A stretch of DNA of 33,936 bases from Actinomyces massiliensis 4401292 (GCF_000269805.1 NZ_JH711481.1:34006-67941), one strand, 5' to 3'; shown: positions 1 to 8,006, counted from the first letter of the stretch. Translations and numbers: made by a program. The notes: generated from the sequence alone by a model not told the origin.

Positions 1-1313
1 GTTCTGCACGGGGCGTATACCCGCCTGGGACTGGGCGAGGCGGTCGGTGGTGATCGGGCCTTTGAGCAGATGGTTCTGGCGCGCTTGATCGAGCCGACCT
101 CCAAGGCCCAGGTGCCCTGCATGCTGGCAGACCTGGGCCTGGAGTCGGCTAGCGTGCGGACCTTGTTCCGCTCCCTGGGTCGCTGCATCGAGCGCGACTA
201 CCGCCAGGCCATCAGTGCCGCGGCTCTGAAGCACGCCATGGCCGCCGGCGACGTGTCACTGTGTCTCTACGACGTCACCACGCTCTACTTCGAGACCGAG
301 AAGGAGGACGAGCTGCGCAAGGTCGGCTACTCCAAAGAGAGAAGGGTCGACCCCCAGATCATCGTCGGGCTGCTGGTCGACCGGGCCGGCTTCCCCCTGA
401 GAATTGGTTGCTGGGAGGGCAACCGGGCTGAGACCACCACGATTGTCGGTGTCGTTGAACAGTTCCGCCAGGCCGCCAAGGTCGAGCCCCTGGTCGTAGT
501 CGCTGACGCCGGCATGCTCTCGGCCGCCAACCTGAACGCCCTGGATGAGGCCGGAGTCGGCTTCATCGTCGGTTCACGCACCACCCGCGCCCCGGGGGAC
601 CTGGAGGCCCACTTCCACTGGCACGGGGACGCCTTCACCGACGGCCAGGTCATCGACACCATCACCCCCAGAAGAGGCTCGAACACCGAGCGGGACAAGA
701 GCCGCAAGGCCGAGCCGGTATGGGCCCCGGAGACCCATCCAGGCTCATGGAGAGCGGTATGGGCCTACTCCAAGAAACGCGTGGCCCGGGACAACCAGAC
801 CCTCACCGCTCAGGCCAATCGCGCCAGGGCCGTCATCGCCGGCGAGAAGCGTCCCAAGTCCACACGTTTTGTCACCACCCGCAAGGGAGACCAGGTCCTC
901 GATGAGGCATCCATCGCCAGGGCCAGGTCCCTGGTGGGTCTCAAGGGCTACGTCACCAACATCCCCGCACGCTTGATAGACGCCGGTGAGGTCGTCTCCT
1001 CCTACCACGAGCTGTGGCACGCCCGAGCAGTCCTTTGCGGATGAGCAAGCACGACCTGCCAGCCCGCCCCGTCTTCCACCACACCCGAGACGCCATCGAG
1101 GCCCACCTGACCATGGTCATGGCCTCCCTGGCCGTAGCCCGCCACCTCCAGGAGGCCACCGGGATCAGCATCAAACGCATCATCCGCACCCTTAAACCCC
1201 TCCAGGAGGTCACCATCAACCTCAACGGCCACCACCTCACCGCCGCACCACAACTAACCCCCAAGGCCGAGCAAATTCTCACCGCCCTGAGCACCCCACC
1301 CCCAGCACACTAA
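1..1313 (+). pseudogene. IS1634-type DDE transposase, frameshifted, 5' end outside window
   Basis: The frame is open from base 1, so the gene starts before the window. It encodes a transposase of the IS1634 type (IS4-like DDE fold): the YDVTTLYFE segment near base 270 carries the first catalytic Asp, and ADAGMLS near base 505 looks like the second-Asp region. The frame reads to about 1020 (SYHELWH) and stops at 1044. The expected C-terminal part (RMSKHDLPARPVFHH and onward) continues in another frame from about 1041 to the stop at 1313. Comparing the two parts suggests two separate one-base insertions, one in GCCCGAG (about 1021-1027) and one in TTTGCGG (about 1034-1040). The element is therefore probably inactive unless ribosomes shift frame. 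Its right terminus must lie between 1314 and 1358, directly against the protease stop codon. Family call is confident; exact group less so. Confidence 0.8.
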
Positions 1314-1358
1314 CCGTCATGAGTCAGGTCCATGGTCGGAATCGGTAGTACAAATACG

Positions 1359-3578
1359 TTACCCTCGCACGCGCTCCTGAGCTCGCTCGCGTGCGCGTTG
1401 ACGGAGTCTCACTCTAACCTCGTCATGAATAGCTGTTGACACTCCTTCGGCCGTTTCGACGGATACCACGAGTGCGTATCGAACCTTATCATCCTTAGCG
1501 AGATGTTTGGCGTCATCCATGCACTCAACGTGGACCGGAAAAATATCGCCATCTTCAAAGGTCATCGCTCGTGAACCTTGAACGATCTCATGTTGGAGGC
1601 TTCCGCGTCTCACGGCATGGCGTTCCCCTTCTATCCGATCGCCTGCTGCAAGCTTTGTGTCTGGGGTGTCGAAATATACCTTCGCCCTGCGATAACGGCT
1701 TAGTTCTCCTACCGTCGGAGCCGCATAGGCCAGTGTGATGGTGAAGCAGTGCCACTCTGCTCGTGATCGGAGCGACGGTGGTAGCGGTACCTCGTAAGTG
1801 TGACGCTCATTCCCACCAATACGGCCACCGGAGACCAATACCGCACGATTGGTGGCGGCTGTACCGAGGCGCGCAGGATCGAGCTTGCCGTATCCGAGCA
1901 GTGCGGAAAGCTTTCGGCGGACATCCTTTCGAGGGATGTCTAGCTCCCGGCAGAACTGTGCCTTCCATCCTCCCCAACTGCTTTCGTGCGCAAGAAGAGC
2001 TCTTACAAGCAGGGGGTGATATTGAGCGTCCGGCATGCGCGATTCTTCAGGCTCCGCTATGCCGGATTCAAGGATATCGAACAACCGGCTTGCTTCGCGC
2101 GTCACCAGCGCGGTGGCGTTGCTGGTACCGAACGTGAAGGCTGTCTTGTTCTTAGCACCATCCTTGGCGGGCGCTGCAACTTGAAGTCCTGGGCCGGTCT
2201 GAGCTGTTCGAGCTAACTCTAAGTCCACCTGGTCTTCATCCGACCCGATAATGGGGCGAACGTAAAGCGCTCTACCCCCAATATAATGCAGGTCGGGCTT
2301 GATCGAACGACCTACGCCGGGCCCGGTTGCCCCATAGTAGGCCGGTACCCCACGACTGGTGATATCCCACACCGAGTCGGCTACTTCGATACAGCCCAGT
2401 CCGTCGTCATGGGTAGCGCCGACCGTCAGCGCGTTGAGCGCGTCGCCGGGAGGTAGAATTCCCTTAAGAATGCTGTCGCTATAGGTGGCATGCACGGCCG
2501 CACGCTGCGCGTCCTCCACCGTCTTTGCGGATGTCGCCGGGATTGTAATTGGGTCGGTATGGTTTCCGGCGCTAACGATAAAAAGCAGATTATAGCTCTG
2601 AGCAAGCCAATCCAGCAGCCGACCAACAGGGCTCATCCGACGGGTAAGAGCTCGCACTTGTGCCCCGATGGAGAGATTTATAATCCTGACGCTGGGAGCG
2701 GTGGCTTCGTGGCCGCCTTCACCTTCCTGGATGCGTCGAATAGCACGATGGAGCAGGTCTGGGAATAGCTGGTCGGGATACACCCGCTCGGCTGTGCTTG
2801 AAAACTCGTCAGGACGCATTATTGGTCGTACATATAGTGGACGATCAAGTGGATCGCCTGCCGATGACAGATCGCCGTGAATAATTAGTGACGCCATGGC
2901 TGTACCGTGATTACGGGCAGTGATCGGGTAGTCGTCGGCAACGCCGTCGGGGTCATCGATCAGGAGCCGACCTGCCAATGCATCATGGTTTTGGAAGGGC
3001 AGTCCATCCAAAAGCGCTACACGCGGAGACCCCTCAACCCGTATATCTGCCCGTAGGCGTACTTCCGCCACCGGGTTCTGAGCCACTGGGGTTATGGTCA
3101 TTGGGGTGAACGGACTGACGAACATCACGTCATCGGCGGTGAGCAAATGGATTGCCTCAGCTCCGTCCCTGAGCACCGCTTGTACCTGCTGGATCGGAAG
3201 CTCTACAAGGAGGGCGTGATATGAGATACTGCCAATTTGTGAGCTGTCGAGAATACGTCCACCAGTCGCAACTATGATCTGTTCGACATGGGATTCGGCC
3301 TCGGCTCGTTCCGCTTGCTCACGCCGGTACCAGAGTTCCACCTCAACTTTCACGGTGTTGATGGATTGACCGATCATCGTGAGAGTTTCCTGCCAGTGTT
3401 TGCGAAGACCAGTCTCGCGGATGCGGTCTTCTGACCCCCAGCGCCTGATCGAGGTTAGCTGCTGGAATGCATATTTGAATTTTCCGAGTCCGTGCTCCAA
3501 TTTTCTTGCCGGGTCTTGTTGCCAGAGCGCGAACAGTCGAATCAGCTCATCAATCGCTTTGGAGCTCGACATCACCAT
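1359..3578 (-). CDS. S8 subtilisin-like protease (Y4bN-like), catalytic C-terminal part of a split gene
   Basis: This 739-residue frame holds a whole subtilisin catalytic domain: Asp191 (LLDGLPF), His224 (RNHGTAMAS), oxyanion Asn339 (SAGNH) and nucleophile Ser486 (FGTSNATA). Residues 1-170 match the N-terminal region I know from Y4bN-like subtilases (LWQQDP, IRRWGSEDRIRETG, VEVELWYRR). Residues 590-739 form a C-terminal beta-rich extension ending in an Arg-rich tail. The start shown is only the first Met after a disruption. The true N-terminal 130 residues lie at 5405-5793, beyond a 1,819-bp insertion, and rejoining them gives one 870-residue protein. The partner is the AAA+ ATPase at 5790-6746. 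Such ATPase-subtilase pairs recur in mobile islands; a role in defence or protein quality control is inference. Codon use is less GC-biased than in the core genes, fitting transfer. No signal peptide is visible, so it should be cytoplasmic. The fragment may still be translated, but is probably non-functional. Confidence 0.8.
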   Translation of the reverse strand: MVMSSSKAIDELIRLFALWQQDPARKLEHGLGKFKYAFQQLTSIRRWGSEDRIRETGLRKHWQETLTMIGQSINTVKVEVELWYRREQAERAEAESHVEQIIVATGGRILDSSQIGSISYHALLVELPIQQVQAVLRDGAEAIHLLTADDVMFVSPFTPMTITPVAQNPVAEVRLRADIRVEGSPRVALLDGLPFQNHDALAGRLLIDDPDGVADDYPITARNHGTAMASLIIHGDLSSAGDPLDRPLYVRPIMRPDEFSSTAERVYPDQLFPDLLHRAIRRIQEGEGGHEATAPSVRIINLSIGAQVRALTRRMSPVGRLLDWLAQSYNLLFIVSAGNHTDPITIPATSAKTVEDAQRAAVHATYSDSILKGILPPGDALNALTVGATHDDGLGCIEVADSVWDITSRGVPAYYGATGPGVGRSIKPDLHYIGGRALYVRPIIGSDEDQVDLELARTAQTGPGLQVAAPAKDGAKNKTAFTFGTSNATALVTREASRLFDILESGIAEPEESRMPDAQYHPLLVRALLAHESSWGGWKAQFCRELDIPRKDVRRKLSALLGYGKLDPARLGTAATNRAVLVSGGRIGGNERHTYEVPLPPSLRSRAEWHCFTITLAYAAPTVGELSRYRRAKVYFDTPDTKLAAGDRIEGERHAVRRGSLQHEIVQGSRAMTFEDGDIFPVHVECMDDAKHLAKDDKVRYALVVSVETAEGVSTAIHDEVRVRLRQRARERAQERVRG

Positions 3579-3582
3579 ATAT

Positions 3583-3585
3583 AAG
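3583..3585. repeat. left copy of 3-bp duplication (AAG) flanking the insertion
   Basis: AAG at 3583-3585 matches AAG at 5405-5407. Deleting 3583-5404 joins the two protease fragments in the same frame through codons for Leu-Tyr-Met, as expected for an insertion that duplicated 3 bp. A 3-bp match alone could be chance; the frame restoration is what supports it. Confidence 0.5.
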
Positions 3586-3692
3586 CTGGATAAACAACGC
3601 AGCTCCCGACCCGCACCATCTGACCGTGAGGCTGGCCTGTCTACTCATGATCGCAGACCCTCCCGAGAATGCCAGGCGCCAAACGGTCCTTG

Positions 3693-4397
3693 TCATGCCG
3701 GATAGCGTTCCTCGAACCATGCCACCACGGTGTCAAGATACGGGGGTCGGCCAAGGAAGTGCTGGCCACCCTCGATCTGGACGAGTTCGACCCCGGGTGC
3801 GCCGACGAACCGGCTGAGGGTGCCCAGAGGGACCATTTCATCCTGGTCGCCGCGAATAATCCAACTGGGAATGTCCAACCTCGCCGGATGCTTCTCGACA
3901 AAACGTAAGTAGGGCCATTCGAGCACCCCACGAGGCGTGTTGATCTCGGTCTCTGCCTCCAGCTGCTCATCGGTCACCGAGTACTCGGCCATCATGTCCC
4001 GGATGTAGTACTCGAGGTCAAGAAGCGGTGACACCAGCCAAGCGCGCTCGAAGGTCCCGGCAGGCGTGTCGCACAAGGAGAAGTAGGCCCCAATACTGTT
4101 CGCAAGCAGACCGATCTCAGTCGACTGGCTGCGGGCCAGCTGTGCGAACGTTCGTACCTCGGGACTCGCCTCCATGGGGTTGAAGGCCTTGTCGTCCCGA
4201 CGATTACCGTGGGTGGGCAGATCGAAGGTGAACAGCTGGTCTCCCCGCGACGCAATCACGTCGCCGCACTGTGCCATGATGGGATCACGCTTGTTCGAGA
4301 ACTGGCCGTGCACACCGATAACGGCCCTCCCACCGGGCTCTCCCCACCTCAAGGCGGGAATTCCGTCGAGGACGAGTTCCTCCGGCTCACAGCTCAT
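3693..4397 (-). CDS. alpha/beta hydrolase
   Basis: A 234-residue protein with the order of motifs expected of a small alpha/beta-fold hydrolase: an HG oxyanion segment (VIGVHGQF, residues 27-34), the nucleophile elbow LLANSIGAY with Ser101, a candidate acid at Asp184 or Asp186 (RGDQDEMVP), and His213 (EGGQHFL). The elbow reads A-N-S-I-G instead of the usual G-x-S-x-G. A 'cap' segment rich in acidic residues follows (about 126-170). There is no signal peptide or membrane segment, so it is probably a cytoplasmic esterase, lipase or peptidase-like enzyme; the substrate cannot be read from sequence. A GGAGAG ribosome site precedes the ATG. It sits alone, as a passenger inside the insertion that splits the subtilase gene, next to the IS5-type element, and is not obviously part of the ATPase-subtilase operon. 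Confidence 0.8.
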   Translation of the reverse strand: MSCEPEELVLDGIPALRWGEPGGRAVIGVHGQFSNKRDPIMAQCGDVIASRGDQLFTFDLPTHGNRRDDKAFNPMEASPEVRTFAQLARSQSTEIGLLANSIGAYFSLCDTPAGTFERAWLVSPLLDLEYYIRDMMAEYSVTDEQLEAETEINTPRGVLEWPYLRFVEKHPARLDIPSWIIRGDQDEMVPLGTLSRFVGAPGVELVQIEGGQHFLGRPPYLDTVVAWFEERYPA

Positions 4398-4491
4398 GGA
4401 TCATCTCTCCTTCAGAACCAGAATCCCGTGAACAGCAAAGGCAGCAGTGACTCCTATGAGGAAACCTTCGTCTTAGGCATACCATGCCATA

Positions 4492-5404
4492 GAGGCTTAT
4501 TCATAGGGGTGTTTAGGGTGTTTTGTTGGTAATAGCGTGTCGCTAAGCAGGGTGGCGGCTTGCTCTTGAGAGAATCTTTGGTGCTTAAGCCAATCCAACC
4601 AAGAAGCAAACCGCCATGACGAATAGTAGCACGAGAATCCCTCGGTGTGAGGTTATGGGCCTGTGCGAGGCCATTTTCGCCGAGAACCCCGATCTGCCGG
4701 TCTTCGGGGCGAGGGTGCTGGGGCTGTTCCTGTGCGTGCGCCTGACCCTGACCTACCTGCGGCACAACCTGCCCCAGGAGCTGCTCGCCGAGCTCTACGG
4801 CGTCTGGCAGGCCACCGTCTCCCGCGTCATCAGCACCTACACGCCCCTGATCGCCGCATGCCTGAACGGCAGTGTTCCAACGGTGGAGGACCTGGACCCC
4901 ACGGCCCAGCTGATCATCGACGGCACCCTGCTTCAGTGCTGGTCCTGGAAGGACCACCCCGAGCTGTACTCCGGTAAGCACAAGACCACGGGGCTGAACG
5001 TCCAGGTGGCCTGCACCCTGTCAGGGACCCTGGCCTGGATCTCCGACCCCCAGGACGGATGCACGCACGACGCTCAGGCCCTGCGCCGCAGCGGCCTGCT
5101 CGACGTCCCCGCCACCGACCTGCCCGACGGGGCGTCACCACCCAGGCATATTGGCGACAAGGGATACATCGGACTGGGCATGATCACCCCGAAAAGAAAA
5201 CCCGCAAAACTTCCCCTCCACCCAGACGACAAGGCCTACAACCGGGCCGTCAACCAGATCCGCTACAAGATCGAACGAGTCATCGCCAACATCAAGACCT
5301 GGAGAGTCCTGCACACCGGCTACAGAAGACCACCGGAAACCTTCCCAGAAACCATCACCGCAGTCCTCGGACTCATATTCACCTACACCCTATGAATAAG
5401 CCTC
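4492..5404 (+). mobile_element. IS5-family insertion sequence, complete
   Basis: The element is 913 bp long. Its ends are perfect 17-bp inverted repeats, GAGGCTTATTCATAGGG at 4492-4508 and its reverse complement at 5388-5404. The outermost two bases (GA) may be flank, making the minimum element 4494-5402. It encodes one intact transposase, whose stop codon lies within the right inverted repeat. The bases immediately outside the two ends do not match each other, so this copy is not flanked by its own target duplication. The wider 1,819-bp segment has one instead. Confidence 0.85.
4616..5395 (+). CDS. IS5-family transposase
   Basis: A 259-residue transposase with an N-terminal helix-turn-helix (about 35-80; LPQELLAELYGVWQATVSR) and a C-terminal DDE nuclease domain of the DDE_Tnp_4 type. 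Catalytic residues visible are Asp102 (LIIDGTLL), Asp181 (HIGDKGYIG) and Glu220 (YKIERVIAN). It catalyses excision and insertion of the element by cutting at its inverted repeats. Length is normal for the single-ORF IS5 subgroups such as IS427/IS1031, and there is no frameshift, so it may be active. An alternative start is Met14 at 4655. The TGA stop (5393-5395) lies within the right inverted repeat, leaving no non-coding DNA at that end. Confidence 0.92.
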   Translation: MTNSSTRIPRCEVMGLCEAIFAENPDLPVFGARVLGLFLCVRLTLTYLRHNLPQELLAELYGVWQATVSRVISTYTPLIAACLNGSVPTVEDLDPTAQLIIDGTLLQCWSWKDHPELYSGKHKTTGLNVQVACTLSGTLAWISDPQDGCTHDAQALRRSGLLDVPATDLPDGASPPRHIGDKGYIGLGMITPKRKPAKLPLHPDDKAYNRAVNQIRYKIERVIANIKTWRVLHTGYRRPPETFPETITAVLGLIFTYTL

Positions 5405-5793
5405 AAGGAGTGCTGCACATACTTGTCGGTACGGCCCGCTTCACGCTCTGTCATATGGAAGTCGTCATTGGGCTCCGCAGTGTCACCGAGAAACTGGGAT
5501 AGGAACTCAAATCCGTCGATCTTGTCGATCGCGTTCTGAAAATCCTGTACTGTCCCCGCTAAATCGAAAACGACGACCAACGCGGGGTCTACCTCATCCG
5601 GTGAATCTGCAGCAAGGCGCGCTCTTTCAGCTTCAAAAGCTGCCGCAAGTTTCCGAAACTGGGGCAAGAGTCTCGTGCTCTGGCGGGCGCCAGTCGGCTT
5701 CGAAATGCGCGGCATATCTCGCGGACGTTGTGAGGGCCGATCACCTACGACTGGCGGTCCGAACGCCAGGAGTGGCCTACGCTCTGCAGTCAT
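5383..5793 (-). pseudogene. N-terminal fragment of the split S8 subtilase
   Basis: The first 130 residues are protease sequence and the last six (RLIHRV) are read from the IS end. The fragment resembles the start of Y4bN-like subtilases: a basic leader, then LLPQFRKLAAAFEAER, a segment VVVFDLAGTVQDFQNAI, then GFEFLSQFLGD and DDFHMTE. This N-terminal part is conserved in the family. I infer a prodomain-like or partner-binding role. The gene starts with ATG at 5793 that overlaps the ATPase stop as ATGA, so the two were translationally coupled. Joining 5793-5405 to 3582-1359 gives 2,613 bp, 871 codons, with no internal stop. The ending KYVQHSL flows into the LYMVMSSSKAID start of the other fragment. 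Confidence 0.85.
5405..5407. repeat. right copy of 3-bp duplication (AAG) flanking the insertion
   Basis: Second copy of the AAG found at 3583-3585, placed directly outside the right inverted repeat of the IS5-family element. Together the two copies bracket the 1,819-bp insertion. Confidence 0.5.
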
Positions 5794-6746
5794 TCCGTTC
5801 CCTGATCGCGCCTGTGTTCGAGTCGTTCTTGGACGATTCGACGCAGGTTATTGTCTGGGAGTTCAAGAATTGCCCGACGACGCACATCCAGTGCAAATTC
5901 TTCCAATTCCGCGTAACTTGCCCCGGCTAGCTTATCCGCTAGCGTTCGGGGAGCGAAGCCGAGATCACCGCCGAGACGAGCAGCGAGTCGTTCTAGGAAG
6001 CGTGTCGCTTGCGTGCGGCTAGGCGCATCAAGCTCGGCACGAATTTGGAATCGGCGCCATGTTGCACGATCTAACAGTTCACTGTGGTTCGTGGCACCAA
6101 CGAAAATGACGTGTGCGGGGAGACGATCGACTTGGAGCAGCAACGTGGATACGACTCGTTTGATCTCTCCGGTTTCGTGTTCATCAGATCGCTCTTTAGC
6201 GATGGTGTCGAGTTCATCGAAGAAGAGCACGCATCGACGCGTGCGAGCGAATTCGAAGGCGCTATCAAGCCTAGCCGCGGTCTCCCCCAAGAAGCTGGAC
6301 ACCACACCCTCGTACCGGATGACGTAGAACGGGAGCATGAGTTCTGCCGCAATGGCCTCCGCGACGCTGGTCTTACCGTTGCCTGGCGGGCCCGACAAGA
6401 GAAGCCGGTTACGGGGTTCAATCCCGTAACTGCGTAGGAGATCGGCCCGCTTCTGCTCCTCGATAAGTTCTGTGACGACTCGACGCGGCACGGGCGCTAG
6501 TTCGATGTCGCTTAAACGGCGACTTGGGACGATTTCCTGAACCAAGTCTCGGATCGCTGCTGATTGTTCATCCCGCACATGGCTTTGGCCAGTCGTCGTG
6601 ATGAGCTCAGAAAGGCGGTCGGCCACCAAGTGGTGCTGATTAGCTCGTTCCTCAGCGATGACCGACTCGACCAGCACTCGGAAGCGGTCTCGATCGCCCC
6701 GACGCTCTGCTTCGACCAGGTCAAGGAGCAGGTCTGCTCGCGCCAT
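5790..6746 (-). CDS. AAA+ ATPase, partner of the subtilase
   Basis: A 318-residue single-domain AAA+ ATPase. Walker A is GPPGNGKT at 119-126, Walker B VLFFDELD at 173-180, sensor 1 GATN at 217-220, and the RRF at 231-233 may hold the arginine finger. Residues 1-90 are helical and charged and lack a recognised domain; they may bind the substrate or the protease. The fold is like the classical FtsH/proteasomal ATPases, which assemble as hexamers and move proteins. Its stop overlaps the ATG of the subtilase N-terminal fragment (ATGA, 5790-5793), so both were one operon. A plausible model is an ATPase that recognises or unfolds targets and activates the protease. With the protease gene broken, the ATPase may now act alone or be a relic, though its own frame is intact. 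A GGGAGG site precedes the ATG. Confidence 0.88.
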   Translation of the reverse strand: MARADLLLDLVEAERRGDRDRFRVLVESVIAEERANQHHLVADRLSELITTTGQSHVRDEQSAAIRDLVQEIVPSRRLSDIELAPVPRRVVTELIEEQKRADLLRSYGIEPRNRLLLSGPPGNGKTSVAEAIAAELMLPFYVIRYEGVVSSFLGETAARLDSAFEFARTRRCVLFFDELDTIAKERSDEHETGEIKRVVSTLLLQVDRLPAHVIFVGATNHSELLDRATWRRFQIRAELDAPSRTQATRFLERLAARLGGDLGFAPRTLADKLAGASYAELEEFALDVRRRAILELPDNNLRRIVQERLEHRRDQGTE

Positions 6747-7060
6747 GTCCTGCCTCCCAGCCTCGCGTCAAAATCGTCAACAAGATTCTACCGTGGTTGG
6801 CTCTGAAGCATGCAGAGACCGCGCCGACAGTAGGGGGCTGCACCACGGCACAGGTGCGGTCGCACGAGAGCACCGCTACCGACGTCGACCGCTGAACCCA
6901 TCAACTCGAACGAGGATCACGGTATGCCCGCTGCGCTAGCAGCTTCTACCCGCACACGGGTTGCTGGTCGCCTTCGCCATCGACCAGGTCGCCCAGCGGA
7001 AAGTCGCCGAAAACGCGTTTTACGCCGGAGCCGCCCCGAGAACGGAGAGGTGACCGGCTG
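6747..7060. other. intergenic stretch with possible coding remnant
   Basis: No complete gene is convincing here. On the plus strand a frame at 6940-7053 encodes QLLPAHGLLVAFAIDQ and then VAENAFYAGAAPRTER, whose composition looks like the end of a real protein. The frame is closed upstream by a TAG at 6937-6939, so it may be a remnant of a deleted gene. A 45-codon Arg-rich frame (6924-7061) overlaps the next ATG but looks unnatural. The segment 6747-6920 holds the upstream region of the ATPase gene and nothing else I can recognise. Confidence 0.35.
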
Positions 7061-7261
7061 ATGGTGCGCACCTACCACCACAAGACCACCCGACCCTTTG
7101 CAGTCCGGAAACTGCACGTCACCTTCACCCATCGGGAGGAGATCGATGCGGAGAAGATCGCCGAAGTCCTCATTCGCGTGGTGCTGCGCAACGCCGGGCG
7201 GCGCACCACCATCGTGACCGCCGGCGCCCTTCTACAGCAGCTGCTGGCCGCTCAGCGATAG
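7061..7261 (+). CDS. small protein of unknown function upstream of recombinase
   Basis: A 66-residue basic protein (MVRTYHHKTTRPFAVRKLHVTF...). I do not recognise it. The composition is balanced and the C-terminal half (EKIAEVLIRVVLRN, then VTAGALLQQLLAAQ) looks helical, so it is more likely a real gene than a random frame. A GAGAGG sequence about 11 bases before the ATG could serve as ribosome site. It is 159 bp upstream of the truncated serine recombinase on the same strand, so it may be an accessory protein of that mobile element. Confidence 0.5.
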   Translation: MVRTYHHKTTRPFAVRKLHVTFTHREEIDAEKIAEVLIRVVLRNAGRRTTIVTAGALLQQLLAAQR

Positions 7262-7420
7262 AATCATCTTGCATGTCCATTGGGCGCTACCGGCACCTTT
7301 TCGAAAGGCTCGACCGAATTTGTTACGGCCGGGACGCACCTTTTTCTCCTGCACGTGACCGCCACCCGGGGCCCCACACCCACCCCCTAGCGGGTCAGCA
7401 CCGGAAAGGCAGTCACGACC

Positions 7421-7942
7421 ATGAACATCACAGAGCCCGCAGGCATCGACCTCGCCGCGCTCCGCGCACTCGTCAACTCATTCCTACACGAAGAACGAGA
7501 CAAGATCCTGCCGGACGGGAAGTCCCCCGCTATCTCCTACTTGCGGGTCTCCGCCAAGGACCAGGCCGCTCGCAACGGCCTCGCAGAAGGCCTCCCGATC
7601 CCCGCGCAACGCGAAGCCGCCGACCGGAAAGCCGAGCAACTGAACGCGGTCATCATCGCGGAGTTCATCGAGCCCGGCGAGTCCGCGAACTCCGCCCACC
7701 GCAAAGCACTCCAGGAAATGCTCGACTACATCGGCGCGCACGAGGTGAAGTACTGTATCATCAACAAGGTCGACCGGCTGGCCCGCAACCGTCTCGACGA
7801 CGAGGAACAGGTCATCATTGAGGCCACCAAGCCCGTCGCGACGATCCTCGACACGGCCGCGAAAACGAAGAACGGCAACGCCCGAACCCCATCCGCATTG
7901 AAGCGGGGCAAGGTTCGAACGTTGCCGATTACGTGGAGCTAG
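7421..7942 (+). pseudogene. serine recombinase (resolvase N-terminal domain), C-terminally truncated
   Basis: Residues 36-127 form the catalytic domain of a serine recombinase: YLRVSAKDQ contains the nucleophile Ser44, followed by PIPAQREAA and the KVDRLARNRLDD helix at 117-127. These enzymes cut and join DNA at attachment sites. Large serine integrases are 400-550 residues long and carry zinc and DNA-binding domains. Here the homology ends near residue 130, and the remaining 45 residues read into the 3' end of the tRNA-Ala gene, where the TAG stop (7940-7942) is located. The gene is therefore cut off, probably by deletion or an earlier recombination at the tRNA. A 44-residue N-terminal extension precedes the domain. 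It cannot be a complete integrase, although the small catalytic domain might still fold. Confidence 0.75.
7907..7926. repeat. 20-bp near-palindrome next to tRNA 3' end
   Basis: GGCAAGGTTCGAACGTTGCC is palindromic except at one symmetric pair (position 6 and its partner). Its GTTCGAAC centre echoes the T-loop of the adjacent tRNA. It lies 7 bp beyond the tRNA 3' end and next to a serine recombinase remnant. It may be an attachment half-site, or a hairpin that helps end tRNA transcription. Confidence 0.45.
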
Positions 7943-8006
7943 GGGGATTCGAACCCCCGACCTTCTCATTGCGAACGAGACGCGCTACCAACTGCGCCAT
8001 AGCCCC
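7934..8006 (-). tRNA. tRNA-Ala (anticodon CGC)
   Basis: Read on the minus strand, 73 nt fold as a cloverleaf: acceptor GGGGCTA pairs with TAGCTCC (one G-T), D-arm GCGC-AGTTGGTA-GCGC, anticodon stem TCTCG/TGAGA around loop TTCGCAA giving anticodon CGC (decodes GCG, alanine), and T-arm GGGGG-TTCGAAT-CCCCC with a standard T-loop. The discriminator base is A, and CCA is not encoded. The accessory island begins immediately beyond the 3' end, so this gene probably served as its integration site. Confidence 0.97.

Larger units (their letters stand above)
3586..5404. mobile_element. 1,819-bp insertion: alpha/beta hydrolase plus IS5-family element
   Basis: This segment interrupts the subtilase gene. 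It carries a hydrolase gene (3693-4397, minus) and a complete IS5-family element (4492-5404, plus). Its right end is the IS right inverted repeat. Its left end (CTGGATAAACAACGC) does not resemble that repeat, so it is not a simple composite transposon with two identical ends. Possible origins are an IS insertion followed by capture of neighbouring DNA, one-ended transposition, or deletion between two former copies. The segment limits come from the AAG duplication and restored reading frame. Confidence 0.55.

Noticed and set aside
7273-7821. 182-codon frame overlapping the recombinase
   Set aside because: Arg/His/Pro-rich shadow; the recombinase frame carries the catalytic motifs.
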